From Microthrixaceae bacterium (lineage in GTDB: Bacteria > Actinomycetota > Acidimicrobiia > Acidimicrobiales > Iamiaceae), in the NCBI GenBank assembly GCA_016702505.1, contig JADJDU010000003.1, forward strand, positions 248,001-312,000: 64,000 bases of DNA. The letters run 5' to 3'. Below are positions 18,483-27,200 of this stretch, piece by piece (positions within the stretch are counted from its first letter, which is position 1; every line of letters begins with the position of its first letter). Below the pieces are notes generated by a model. It was given only the letters and a program-made list of their open reading frames with translations, made no database searches and was not told where the DNA came from. A program made the position numbers and the translations under genes.

Positions 18483-19331
18483 TCAGCCGATGCGGGCCGA
18501 CTGCCCGCCATCGACGGGCAGGATCACGCCGGTGACGAAACGACTCCGATCGCTGGCCAGGTACAGGACCGCCTCGGCGACATCCCAGGCGGTGCCCATC
18601 TTCCCGCCGAGCGGCACCATCGAGTCACGAAGCCGGCGGAGGTCGTCGGGATCGACCCCGGCGGCTTCGCTGATCCCCTCGATGGCCATGGGGGTGTCCA
18701 TCAAACCCGGCATGATGGCGTTGACCCGCACGCCTCGCTTGACGCTGGACATGGCCAGCTGGTGGGTGAGGGCGTTCACCCCGGCCTTGGAGGTCTTGTA
18801 GGCCAGGACCCCGACCGAACAGACCGCGGCCACCGAGGAGACGTTGACCACCGCTCCCGATCCCTGAGCGCGGAGCAACGGGACGATGTGCTTGCAGGTG
18901 AGCCACATCCCCTTGAGGTTGACGTCGTGGATGAGGTCCCAGCTCTCCTCGGTGAGCTTGGTGGCGCCGGTGTCGCCCGAGCCGATACCGACGTTGTTGA
19001 TCAACACGTCGACGTGGCCGTACCGCTCGATTACCTCGGTGGCGATGACGCGGCAGTCCGCCTCGCTGGTGATATCGGCTCGCAGGGCCGATGCGGTACC
19101 TCCTTCGGCCTCGATCATCGCCACCGTCTCGGCCGCCGAATCCAGGTCACGGTCTACAGCCAGTATCGAAGCACCATCTCGAGCCAGGAGGATGGACGTG
19201 GCCCGTCCGTTTCCGATGGTCGTGCCGGGGGTCTGGCCGGCTCCGACCACCACCGCCACGTGGCCGGTGAGCCGTCGTTCGCCAGGATCAGGCCCACCTA
19301 ACACGGGCTCCGCTGCGGTCACGTCGGCCAT
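18483..19331 (-). CDS. short-chain dehydrogenase/reductase
   Basis: 282 residues. The Rossmann motif is VVVGAGQTPG followed by TIGNGRA, an extended glycine loop found in one SDR subgroup. NNVG, the catalytic Ser in VNVSSVAA and YKTSK (Tyr-x3-Lys) are present, and it ends VTGVILPVDGGQSA. It is an NAD(P)-dependent alcohol dehydrogenase or ketoreductase; the substrate is unknown. Its start overlaps the AhpD-like gene by 13 bp, so the two are probably co-transcribed. Confidence 0.9.
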   Translation of the reverse strand: MADVTAAEPVLGGPDPGERRLTGHVAVVVGAGQTPGTTIGNGRATSILLARDGASILAVDRDLDSAAETVAMIEAEGGTASALRADITSEADCRVIATEVIERYGHVDVLINNVGIGSGDTGATKLTEESWDLIHDVNLKGMWLTCKHIVPLLRAQGSGAVVNVSSVAAVCSVGVLAYKTSKAGVNALTHQLAMSSVKRGVRVNAIMPGLMDTPMAIEGISEAAGVDPDDLRRLRDSMVPLGGKMGTAWDVAEAVLYLASDRSRFVTGVILPVDGGQSARIG

Positions 19332-19885
19332 CCGGGCACGCCTGGTTCGCGCTGGACGCCGAAGGTATTGAGCGCCATCGAGACCATCACGTACTGGCCG
19401 ACGGTGAACACGAGATCGATCAACTGCTGAACGCTCAGCTCAGCCTCGAGCAATGCCCAGGTCTGATCGGTGATCCGGTGCTCGGCGACCAGTTCGTCGA
19501 CGGCTCGTACCAACATCGAATCGCTTTCGGACCAGCCCGAAACGCCCTCGGTGGCGAGACTCCTCACCTCGTCATCGGTGAGTCCGGCTCGCAGTCCGAT
19601 CACCGTGTGCTGACCGAACTCGTAGTCGCTTCGGCACCGCCAACCAGCGCGCAGGATCATCATCTCTCGCTCCCGCTCGGGGATGGAGTTCCCGGCGAGG
19701 ACGTGGCCACCGAAGCGGAGCCAGCTCTTGAGGGCCTTGGGATGGTGGGCGAGCGTGGTGAAGATGTTGAGCCCACCCAGCGAGTCGATCAGCGTGTTGG
19801 TCTCTGGGTCGCGTTGGTCTGCAGTGGTGGGCGCCAACCGGGGACCTGATTCGGTCGAGGTCGGCTCAGGTCCGGGTGATGCCAT
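19319..19885 (-). CDS. carboxymuconolactone decarboxylase (AhpD)-family protein
   Basis: 188 residues from the ATG at 19885 (the open frame goes to 19987 but the first 34 residues are Arg/Pro-rich and unlikely). The CMD core is seen in SIPEREREMMILRAGWRCRSDYEFGQH. The usual CxxC of AhpD is not present here: only one Cys (WRCRSDYE), with the other position Asp-like, so a peroxidase role is unlikely. This Cys-poor CMD type often accompanies SDR genes in actinobacterial catabolic loci, as it does here. Confidence 0.8.
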   Translation of the reverse strand: MASPGPEPTSTESGPRLAPTTADQRDPETNTLIDSLGGLNIFTTLAHHPKALKSWLRFGGHVLAGNSIPEREREMMILRAGWRCRSDYEFGQHTVIGLRAGLTDDEVRSLATEGVSGWSESDSMLVRAVDELVAEHRITDQTWALLEAELSVQQLIDLVFTVGQYVMVSMALNTFGVQREPGVPGWPT

Positions 19886-20010
19886 GTGGCTCCGATCGTG
19901 GTCCCTGACTCGGTCCCGGCGGGGCGCCGGCGAGGACCGCGATGGTCCCACAGGAAATCGGTGGATGTGGCGGTTTGGGACTGGCAATTAGATCGCAATA
20001 CGATGTATTT

Positions 20011-21294
20011 GTGGTTGCCCAGGACAAGACCCCGTCAGACCTCCGATGGAGAACCAACAGGTTGCGCCAACGTCTGGTCTCCCCCGAACTGAGCGCGGGT
20101 CTTTCGGTCCCGGTGATCGTGGTCGGCCTAGGCGGTGGCCTCATCGGCGCCGCCTACCTCACCGCCCTCCACCTCGTCACCGAACTGATCGGACCTGGTG
20201 ATCGTCCGAGCTGGCATCAAGGGTTGATCCTGGTCGTGGTCGGCGCGGCCATCACCCTGCTGACGAAGGTCCTGGGCCCCAGCGGCAACGTCGAACTGCT
20301 CGTCGACAACATCCACGTACTTGGAGGTGCCGAGGACACCCGGATGGTCCGCTCGGTGATACCCACCTCGCTCTTGTGCGTCGGCGCAGGCGGAACCATG
20401 GGCCCCGAAGCCCCGCTCGTGCAGACCAACGGCACCCTCGGGTCCTGGGTCGCCGGAAGGTACGGACTGGATCCGGCCGACGTGCGGGTGCTCACCATCA
20501 CCGGCATGGCCGCCGGGTTCAGCGTGTTGTTCGGAGCTCCGCTGGGTGCCGCGCTGTTCGCCCTGGAGATCCTCCACCGACGGGGTCTCCAGTACTACGA
20601 GGCCCTGGTGCCCGCCATCATCGGGGCCTTGGCCGGCCACGCCGTCTACTTCGCCGCATCCGGACTCGGGCTCCGCCCGGTGTGGACCCTTCCCCCGGTG
20701 GGAAGCCTGAGCGGTGCCGACCTCGGGTGGGGAATCATCTGTGGTCTGCTCGGCGGCGTCGGCGCCCTGGCCTTCGGGCGCCTGGTGAACATGGCGAAAC
20801 GCGTCACCTCGGGAATCTCTCCGATCTGGTTGCCGACGCTCGGCGGTGCCGCCCTCGGCGCCTTGGCCTGGTGGTCGCCCTTCGCGCTCACCAACGGCGA
20901 GTTCCAGGTGGAGGAGATCGTGGCCGGAGGCCTCACCGCCGGTGCTCTGGCCGTAGCAATGGTGGCCAAGCTGGCCGGAGTGCTCGTGACCCTCACCGCC
21001 CAGTGGAAGGGCGGTTTCATCATCCCTCTGTTCTTCATCGGAATCGCCGGAGGTCAACTGATCGGCGAGCTGGTGCCATCGGCAAACGTGACGGTGGTGA
21101 TGGTGGGCCTGGCCGTCGGCCTCTGCGTCGGGGTCACCAAAACCCCCCTGGGCTCGACCCTGGTCGTCACCCAGATGGCGGGCCTGACCCTGGCCCCCAC
21201 TGCGCTGATCGCCGCCACCCTCGCCCTGGTGTTGACCAACCGAGACGCGGTGATCGAATCTCAACGACCCCGGGTAGACCTGTCCACGACATGA
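20011..21294 (+). CDS. ClC-family chloride channel or H+/Cl- exchanger
   Basis: About 427 residues with ten or more hydrophobic helices. The selectivity-filter segments are GAGGTMGPEAPLVQ (the conserved gating Glu in GPEAP, where the norm is GREGP) and GMAAGFSVLFGAPLGAALFALE. The N-terminal GSGIP motif is replaced by a divergent GPSGN. The GTG at 20011 is preferred; no ribosome site is obvious and an AT-rich promoter-like stretch lies just ahead, so a leaderless message is possible. The stop overlaps the MarR start (ATGA), so regulator and channel are coupled. Confidence 0.88.
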   Translation: MVAQDKTPSDLRWRTNRLRQRLVSPELSAGLSVPVIVVGLGGGLIGAAYLTALHLVTELIGPGDRPSWHQGLILVVVGAAITLLTKVLGPSGNVELLVDNIHVLGGAEDTRMVRSVIPTSLLCVGAGGTMGPEAPLVQTNGTLGSWVAGRYGLDPADVRVLTITGMAAGFSVLFGAPLGAALFALEILHRRGLQYYEALVPAIIGALAGHAVYFAASGLGLRPVWTLPPVGSLSGADLGWGIICGLLGGVGALAFGRLVNMAKRVTSGISPIWLPTLGGAALGALAWWSPFALTNGEFQVEEIVAGGLTAGALAVAMVAKLAGVLVTLTAQWKGGFIIPLFFIGIAGGQLIGELVPSANVTVVMVGLAVGLCVGVTKTPLGSTLVVTQMAGLTLAPTALIAATLALVLTNRDAVIESQRPRVDLSTT

Positions 21295-21716
21295 ACGCCC
21301 GGCCCGACGATGAACTGACCGACAAGGACTACCAGAGACTGGCACGCTTCCGCCACGGCCTGCGGGTGTTCCTTCGCTTCTCCGAGGAAGCGGCCCGTTT
21401 CGAGGGCATCACCCCGGCCCAACACCAGTTGATGCTGGCCGTGCGAGGCTGGCCCCACCCTCAAGACCCCACCCTCACCAACCTGGCCGAAGCCCTCCAG
21501 CTTCGTCTTCACTCCGCTGGGGAACTGGCCCGACGGGCTCAAGCCGCCGGATTGGTGGACCTTCACGTCGACCCGAGCGATCACCGCAGACAGCACGTGT
21601 CCCTCACCGCGATGGGAGCAGAGAAGCTCCGCGCCTTGTCGGTGCTACACCGAGACGAGCTACGGCGCTTCGGAGCCGACCTGTCAGACCTGTTCACCGG
21701 GGACGAATCGTTCTGA
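21291..21716 (+). CDS. MarR-family winged-helix regulator
   Basis: 141 residues. The wHTH core is TPAQHQLMLAVRGW, LTNLAEALQLRLHSAGELARRA and a wing with DPSDHRRQHVSLT. It is coupled by a 4-bp overlap to the ClC gene. The ligand is unknown; co-expression suggests it governs the channel or senses the same stress. Confidence 0.85.
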   Translation: MNARPDDELTDKDYQRLARFRHGLRVFLRFSEEAARFEGITPAQHQLMLAVRGWPHPQDPTLTNLAEALQLRLHSAGELARRAQAAGLVDLHVDPSDHRRQHVSLTAMGAEKLRALSVLHRDELRRFGADLSDLFTGDESF

Positions 21717-21828
21717 ACACCAGATGTGCGGGCCAGCCGTGGCTGGACCTAGTGGATCCCCATTAGGTTTACTGACCCCGCACGCCCCGGACAGACGCCG
21801 TCAACCACGGCCCGGGACCCGGACCCCG

Positions 21829-21901
21829 GGGCCACTAGCTCAATTGGCAGAGCATCGGACTTTTAATCCGCCGGTTCAGGGTTCGAGTCCCTGGTGGCCC
21901 A
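21829..21901 (+). tRNA. tRNA-Lys (anticodon TTT), integration target
   Basis: Acceptor GGGCCAC pairs with GTGGCCC at 21894-21900. The D-arm TAGCTCAATTGGCAGAGCA, the anticodon loop CTTTTAA and the T-arm GGTTCGAGTCC are complete. The discriminator is A and CCA is encoded (21902-21904). The segment from the anticodon loop to just past CCA is the left copy of a 47-bp direct repeat that recurs at 30642 and 31572, so this gene is the attachment site of the element to its right and stays intact after insertion. Confidence 0.96.
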
Positions 21902-21906
21902 CCAAC
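21860..21906 (+). repeat. attL: 47-bp tRNA-Lys 3'-end direct repeat, copy 1
   Basis: Begins at the C of the anticodon loop (CTTTTAATCCGCC) and ends at CCACCAAC. Identical to copy 2 at 30642-30688 over all 47 bases and differs from copy 3 at 31572-31618 by one base. This is the usual core for a tyrosine integrase acting at a tRNA 3' end. Confidence 0.93.
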
Positions 21907-21909
21907 TCG

Positions 21910-21933
21910 AATCCCCTGCTCACGTAGGGGATT
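21910..21933. terminator. hairpin just after tRNA-Lys / at the element's left end
   Basis: AATCCCCT at 21910-21917 pairs perfectly with AGGGGATT at 21926-21933 across an 8-nt loop. No long T-run follows (ATTTGG only). It could terminate tRNA-Lys transcription, or form part of the attachment-site architecture. Confidence 0.5.
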
Positions 21934-21960
21934 TGGCCGTTCAGAGGCTCCTTCGCGGGA

Positions 21961-22031
21961 GGTGCATCAGGCCCACTTACGCGGTTCGCGACCGCGATGC
22001 ACCCTCTGATGCACCTTCCGATGCACCGTTT
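21961..22031. repeat. GATGCACC direct repeats at 12-bp spacing, with an inverted copy
   Basis: GATGCACC occurs at 21996, 22008 and 22020, exactly 12 bp apart, and its reverse complement GGTGCATC at 21961. They lie between the attL core and the integrase gene. This is where arm-type integrase sites or an excisionase/repressor operator would be expected. They also create the spurious N-terminus (MHPLMHLPMH) of the longest integrase reading frame. Confidence 0.7.
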
Positions 22032-22134
22032 GGCGGCGTACCCTGTTGTCCGGTGGTCGATGGCCTCCACCTCGTCATGGCCGTCCCAAACGTTGTTGCA
22101 GCGCCGCGGAGCGCTGGACGAAGGGACGAAGGCC

Positions 22135-23589
22135 ATGGCGAGATCGTTGGCGGAACGGTTCGAGGAGAAGGTCGATCGGACTGGTGAGCACCACCTGTGG
22201 CTCGGAGCCACGAACCCCGATCGGGGCACCGGGCGACTGAAGGTCGCTGGACGCAACATGACGGCGCACCGGGTTGCTTGGGAGATCGAGCACGGCGAGG
22301 CGCCGCCAGGCACCAAGGTGCTCCCGTGCCGGGTCGAGCCGAGGTGCGTCCGACCGGATCATCTGACTGTCGAGCACACCACCAGTGGTGCAGTGCAGCG
22401 GTCAGCTCGAGGTGGTGGCTCCAAGCGTGAGGTCGGCCCGGGCACCTGGGAGCTGGCAGCGTCTGCGGGCATCGGTTCGGATGGCAAGCCCAAGCGGGTG
22501 TTTCGCCGCGTGACCGGGACCAAGCAGGAAGCGGCCCGAGCCCTTGCCGCGCTCGTAGCCGAGGTCGGCGACGGCCGAGATGTTCCGGACCGCTCCCAGA
22601 AGGGCGTCACGGTGAAGCAGCTGCTCGACGGCTACCTCGATCACCTGCGCGATCACAAGGGTCGACGTCACTCGACGCTGGTCCGCTACGGAGGTCTCGC
22701 CGAGCGTTGGATCGCCCCGCATCTGGGCAGCCGTGTCGCTGATCGAGTGCTTCCTGATGACGTCGAGCGGGCGCTCGGGGTCATGCGGGCTGCCGGGCAG
22801 AGCCAGAGCTCGATCCACCAGACGTTCACGTTGCTCAACGGCACGTTCAAGTGGGCTCGGCGCAATCGGGTGATCAGCCGCAACCCGATGATCGAAGCCG
22901 AGGAGCCGAGGAGCACCGCGATTCGCCGCGAGGTCATCCCGCCCGACATCGAGTCGCTCCTGCGGCTGCTCGCCGCCGCGAAGGACGTCGATGCCGAGTT
23001 CGGGCTCCTCGCCCACCTCGGCGCGGTGACGGGTATGCGTCGTGGTGAGCTTGCCGGGCTCCGCTGGCGCGCTGTCGATCTCGAGGCCGAACGCATCGAG
23101 GTCGCGACGACGGTCAACGACGCTGGCGGCACCGTCGTGATCACCGACACCACCAAGACCGGCAAGCCCCGCCTGGTGGGCATCGACGCCCACACCGTCG
23201 GGATGCTCCGCTCGCACCGCCGCGGCATGGAGGAGCGCGCGGCGGCGTGCGGGACCGTGCTTGTCGAGGACGCGTTCGTCGCCAGCAGGTCACCCGACGG
23301 CTCCCTGCCGGTGCGCCCCGAACAGCTGTCCCGCAAGATGCTCCGGCTCCGCCGGCGGCTCGGCATGGACGCCGCCAACTTCGACGCCACGATGCACGCC
23401 CTGCGGCACTGGGCCCAGACGACGCTCACCGAAGCCGGGTTCGATTCGCGTCAGATCGCGGATCGGGGCGGCCACACCGAGGCCCTGATGAAGTCGGTCT
23501 ACATCCACCGCACCGACGAGTCCGAGCAGAGGATGACCTCCCATCTCGGGTCGCTGCTGGCAACCCCGCCGAGCACTCCCGAGGGGTGA
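22135..23589 (+). CDS. tyrosine integrase with N-terminal degenerate HNH-like domain
   Basis: 484 residues from the ATG at 22135 (GAAGG upstream); the frame opens at 21997 but that part is repeat DNA. Residues ~10-85 look like the small HNH nuclease fold seen in phage proteins: WLGA, RLKVAGRNMTAHRVAWE, and CVRPDHL. The first catalytic His position (VxHxC in the family) is VLPC here, so this domain is probably non-nucleolytic. Residues ~150-250 form the core-binding domain (LLDGYLDHLRDHKG), and the rest the catalytic domain: Arg in TGMRRGELAGLRW, Lys in TTKTGKPR, HALRHWA, and GGHTEALMKSVY with the nucleophile Tyr. It would recombine at tRNA-Lys. Confidence 0.93.
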   Translation: MARSLAERFEEKVDRTGEHHLWLGATNPDRGTGRLKVAGRNMTAHRVAWEIEHGEAPPGTKVLPCRVEPRCVRPDHLTVEHTTSGAVQRSARGGGSKREVGPGTWELAASAGIGSDGKPKRVFRRVTGTKQEAARALAALVAEVGDGRDVPDRSQKGVTVKQLLDGYLDHLRDHKGRRHSTLVRYGGLAERWIAPHLGSRVADRVLPDDVERALGVMRAAGQSQSSIHQTFTLLNGTFKWARRNRVISRNPMIEAEEPRSTAIRREVIPPDIESLLRLLAAAKDVDAEFGLLAHLGAVTGMRRGELAGLRWRAVDLEAERIEVATTVNDAGGTVVITDTTKTGKPRLVGIDAHTVGMLRSHRRGMEERAAACGTVLVEDAFVASRSPDGSLPVRPEQLSRKMLRLRRRLGMDAANFDATMHALRHWAQTTLTEAGFDSRQIADRGGHTEALMKSVYIHRTDESEQRMTSHLGSLLATPPSTPEG

Positions 23590-23622
23590 ACAGGCGGGGC
23601 GTGTCGCAGATCGGGGACAAGG

Positions 23623-23681
23623 AATCGCGGTGAGTTCGCGATTTCTGCGCGGTTTTCGAGGCCTAGAGAGGCCTACGTAGG
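23623..23681. other. oriT-like inverted-repeat region upstream of the mobilization genes
   Basis: Three structures lie in 59 bp: a perfect 7-bp stem AATCGCG/CGCGATT with a 7-nt loop (23623-23643); a tandem GAGGCCTA at 23658 and 23668; and the perfect palindrome CCTACGTAGG at 23672-23681. The region sits between the integrase stop and the mobilization genes, where oriT commonly lies. It could instead be the integrase terminator plus an operator for the downstream winged-helix gene. No nic site can be assigned by eye. Confidence 0.45.
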
Positions 23682-23714
23682 TAACGGGATCATCGCGCCC
23701 GTTCGGAGGTCACC

Positions 23715-24176
23715 ATGGCAGCCGAGCAGCTCACCCTCCTGGACCTCGCACCCGAGGTCACCGGACCGAGGTCGGCGCGTCCGCGGGCGCGCCGAGCCGG
23801 ACCCGCCAAGCCTGCGATCGCTGCGCGTTCGGACGCCAGGTCGGCCGAGCCGGTGGCGGGAGAGGTAGTGATCGAGCACCGCTACCCGCAGGCGCTCGAG
23901 TTCCTGCGCGAGCACGGGCCCGACGCGGTGGCGGTGCTGCACGTCCTTGTCGCCCAGGCCGACTCGGTCGACGGGCGGCTGGAGGTCGCGGCGAGCACCC
24001 GGGGTATGGCCGAGCGGCTCGGGTTCCTGTCCAAGGACAGCGCGCATCGGCGGCTGCGCCAGCTCAGCCGAGCCGGCGTCCTCGAAGCCCTGCCTTCGAC
24101 GGGACCAATGGACCCACCTGCCTACGTGGTTCACCTCGACGGCACCGGCATCACCGTCACCCATCCCTCCCGCTGA
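23715..24176 (+). CDS. small winged-helix protein of the mobilization module
   Basis: 153 residues. An Arg/Ala/Pro-rich N-terminus (about 55 residues) precedes a helical domain that reads like a wHTH: YPQALEFLREHGPDAVAVLHVLV, then STRGMAERLGFLSKDSAHRRLRQLSRAGVLEAL as the recognition region. It ends six bases before a ribosome site for the leader ORF. A relaxosome accessory or repressor of the relaxase operon is likely from position; no specific family is recognised. Confidence 0.7.
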   Translation: MAAEQLTLLDLAPEVTGPRSARPRARRAGPAKPAIAARSDARSAEPVAGEVVIEHRYPQALEFLREHGPDAVAVLHVLVAQADSVDGRLEVAASTRGMAERLGFLSKDSAHRRLRQLSRAGVLEALPSTGPMDPPAYVVHLDGTGITVTHPSR

Positions 24177-24187
24177 AGGAGCTACCC

Positions 24188-24265
24188 GTGACCGAACCGA
24201 CTCGAGCGCAAGCGTCGCAGCGATCGACAGACGAGTGCACGAGCTCGTGCGGGGGTCGGTCGTGA
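24188..24265 (+). CDS. 25-residue leader ORF coupled to the relaxase
   Basis: GTG at 24188 is preceded by AAGGAG at 6 bp, a better ribosome site than the relaxase has. The product (VTEPTRAQASQRSTDECTSS then CGGRS) is short and unfamiliar. Its stop overlaps the relaxase GTG (GTGA at 24262-24265), the classic layout for translational coupling. It may simply deliver ribosomes to the relaxase start. Confidence 0.45.
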   Translation: MTEPTRAQASQRSTDECTSSCGGRS

Positions 24266-27200
24266 CCGCCAGAGTGACCACGCTCAAGGGCCCCGATGCC
24301 GGCGCCTACTACGTCGACGGCCCCGGCCGGTACTACCTCGACGGCGACGAGCCGCCCGGCCGGTGGTTCGGCCGCGGCGCCACTGCGCTCGGCCTCGCGG
24401 GGGAGGTGGATGACGATGACTTCCTGTCCCTGATGGATGGCCGGGACCCGGCCAGCGGCGAGCTGCTGGGCACAAGGCATCACGAGCGAACAGTGCGCGG
24501 GTTCGACGTCACCTGCTCGGCCCCGAAGTCGGTGTCGGTCCTGTTCGCTATCGGAGACGACCGCGTCCGCAAGGAGGTCCTCGAGGCGCATGACGCTGCG
24601 GTCGCTGCGGCGTTCGGGTGGATCGAGGATCACGCCCACTGCCGGTATCGGGTCGATGGCGAGGTGTGGACCGTCGATGCCCGGGGCCTGGTCGCTGCCG
24701 CGTTCCGCCAGCACACCAGCCGGGCACATGATCCGCAGCTCCACACCCACCTGGTGATCCTGAATCGGGTGATGGCCCCCGACGGCCGGTGGCTGGCGCT
24801 CGATGCGCGGACCCTGAAGCACGACCAGCGCACCATCTCCGCGCTCTACGCCGCGGGGCTGCGCTCGGAGCTGACCACCCGGCTCGGCGTCCGGTGGAAC
24901 GAGGTCGTGAACGGTCAGGCCGAGATGGTTGAAGCCCCCGACGAGGTCCTCGACGCCTTCTCCCAGCGCACCCGCCAGATGGCCCGCCGCCTCGATGAGA
25001 AGACAGAGCGCTTCGTCGACAACCTGGGCCGACGACCCACGCCACGGGAGCGGTGGCGCATCGAACGCGAAGCCGCCATCGACAGCCGACCCTCCAAGAC
25101 CAGCGAGGACGCCCAGAGCCTCCACGAGCAATGGGCCGAGCAGCTCGACGCACTCGGCTACAATTCATCCAGCTACCTGGAGCGGGTCGCCGGCCGCACC
25201 CGCGCGATCGAGGCCGACGCCACTACCGATCGGGACGCGGTCGTCGACGCGTTGTCCTCGCTACGAGACACCCAGTCGGTGTGGCGCCCCGCCGAGATCA
25301 CCCGCGAGATCGCCGCCGCACTGCCCACCCGCCTCGGCGGCACCGCCACCGAGACCGTCGACAGAGCGCAGCGGCTGGCGTCGCACGTCGAGGACGAGCT
25401 GACCGTCGACATCTCCCGACCCGTGCCCGGCAACATCCCGCTCCGCCAGGACGGGCGACCGGTCACCGAAGGAGCCCTCGACCGCATCCTCACCACGAAG
25501 GCGATCCTCGACGAGGAGGGGCACATTCTCGACCTCACCCGCCGCTGGACGGCCGAAGGCGGCAGCGATGCGCAGGACCTGGACCCCGACGGCGAGCTGA
25601 CCGCCGTGCAGAACCACGCAGCGGGCGCCGTCGCAGGAGAGCGACGCCTCGTGCTGGTCGTGGGACCGGCTGGCACCGGCAAGACCACCGCCATGCGCCC
25701 CGCCGTTGCCCGACTTCACGCCGAGGGGCGACCGTGCTTCGGTGTCGCACCCTCGGCCGCGGCAGCGGAGGTGCTGGCGGTGGACACCGGGATGGATGCC
25801 GACACGCTCGACAAGCTCCTCATCGAGCACCGCCTCGAACGGCCGCCGCGCCATCGCTACGACCTCCCCGCCGGGACGACCGTCGTGGTCGATGAAGCCG
25901 CGATGGTGCCCACGCCACGCCTGGCCGAGCTGATCAACCTCGCTGAGCGACGTGGGTGGCGGCTCGCCCTGGTCGGTGACCCGATGCAGTTCGCCGCCGT
26001 CGGCCGCTCGGGCATGTTCGGCCACCTCGTCGACACCATCGGCGCCGTCGAGCTCGACCGGGTCCATCGCTTCGACGCGTCCTGGGAACGAGACGCCAGC
26101 CTCCGGCTCCGCCGAGGCGACACGGACGTCGTCGCCCTCTACAACAACCACGACCGGTTCCACGGCGGCACCGCCCGCCAGATGGCCACCGCCACCGTCA
26201 TCGCATGGCGACGCGCCATCGAGGCCGGGGAGACCGCGGCGATGATGGCCCCGACCCGCGAAGCCGTCGCTGTCCTCAACGAGATCGCGCAACAGATCCG
26301 GATCGCCGCCGAAGAGGTCGAGCCGAAGAGCCCGTCGGTGAAGCTCGGCCCGACCCGGGCGCATGTCGGCGACCTGGTCGCCACCCGACGCAACGACCGC
26401 ACGCTGCTCACCGACCGAGGACGGATGGTCAAGAACCGCGACCACTGGACCATCCAAGCCGTCCACGCTGACCGGTCGGTCACGGTCGCCGGGGCGACCG
26501 GACGCGTCACCCTGCCCGTCGACTACGTCGCTGGGGATGTCGAGCTGGCGTACGCCGAGACCAGCCACGCCACCCAAGGACGCACCGTCGACCGCTCCTT
26601 CCTCTACCTCGACGGCCCCGCCGACACCCGAGGCATCTACGTCCCACTCACCCGAGGCCGCACCGCCAACAAGGCCTTCGTCGTCCTGCGCGATGAGCGC
26701 ACCGCCGCCGAGGTCATCGCAGAATGCGTCGCTCGAACTTGGATCGACCAACCCGCCACAGCACTCCGCCGCGACCACGCCTCCGAGCCGTCGGATACGG
26801 GTAGGGGAAGAGGCCGCGGTGTGGCGGCCGCCCCCGCTGCCAGGCCTCGCCTGCCTCTACCAGCCGACGAGCTGCTGGACCTGGTACAACGCACCATCTG
26901 CCAACAGGCCGCCGCCGACAAGCACCAGGCCGTGCTCAAGGCCCACAAACAGAACCTCTCGAACCTCGCCAGCTGGGCCCGTGAGGCCAACCGGGAGTAC
27001 CGCAGCACCGTAAGGCGCCTGGCGGAAGCCAAGCGGATGCTCGCCGAGCACGACCGGCCGCTACACCGACGCCAACACCGGGCCGCGATCCGCCAAGCAA
27101 AGCAAGATGTAGCCGACCTACCCGGCAGACTCGACGCCCTGAACCAGGAACGCACCGACCTCGTGTCGAGACACGCCGCCGAGAAGAAGGCGCAACACCG

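Noticed and set aside
19319..19885. Peroxidase (AhpD) activity for the CMD-family protein
   Set aside because: Its core lacks the CxxC pair required for AhpD catalysis.
21961..22031. CRISPR array
   Set aside because: The 8-bp repeats and 4-bp spacers are far too short, and no cas gene occurs in the window.
21997..22134. Extended integrase N-terminus (MHPLMHLPMHRL)
   Set aside because: It translates the 12-bp repeats; the ATG at 22135 has a ribosome site and starts the domain.
23947..24261. 105-residue N-terminal extension of the relaxase
   Set aside because: This part overlaps the winged-helix gene in another frame and has Arg/Ser-rich shadow composition; the relaxase fold begins at TARVTTLKGP.
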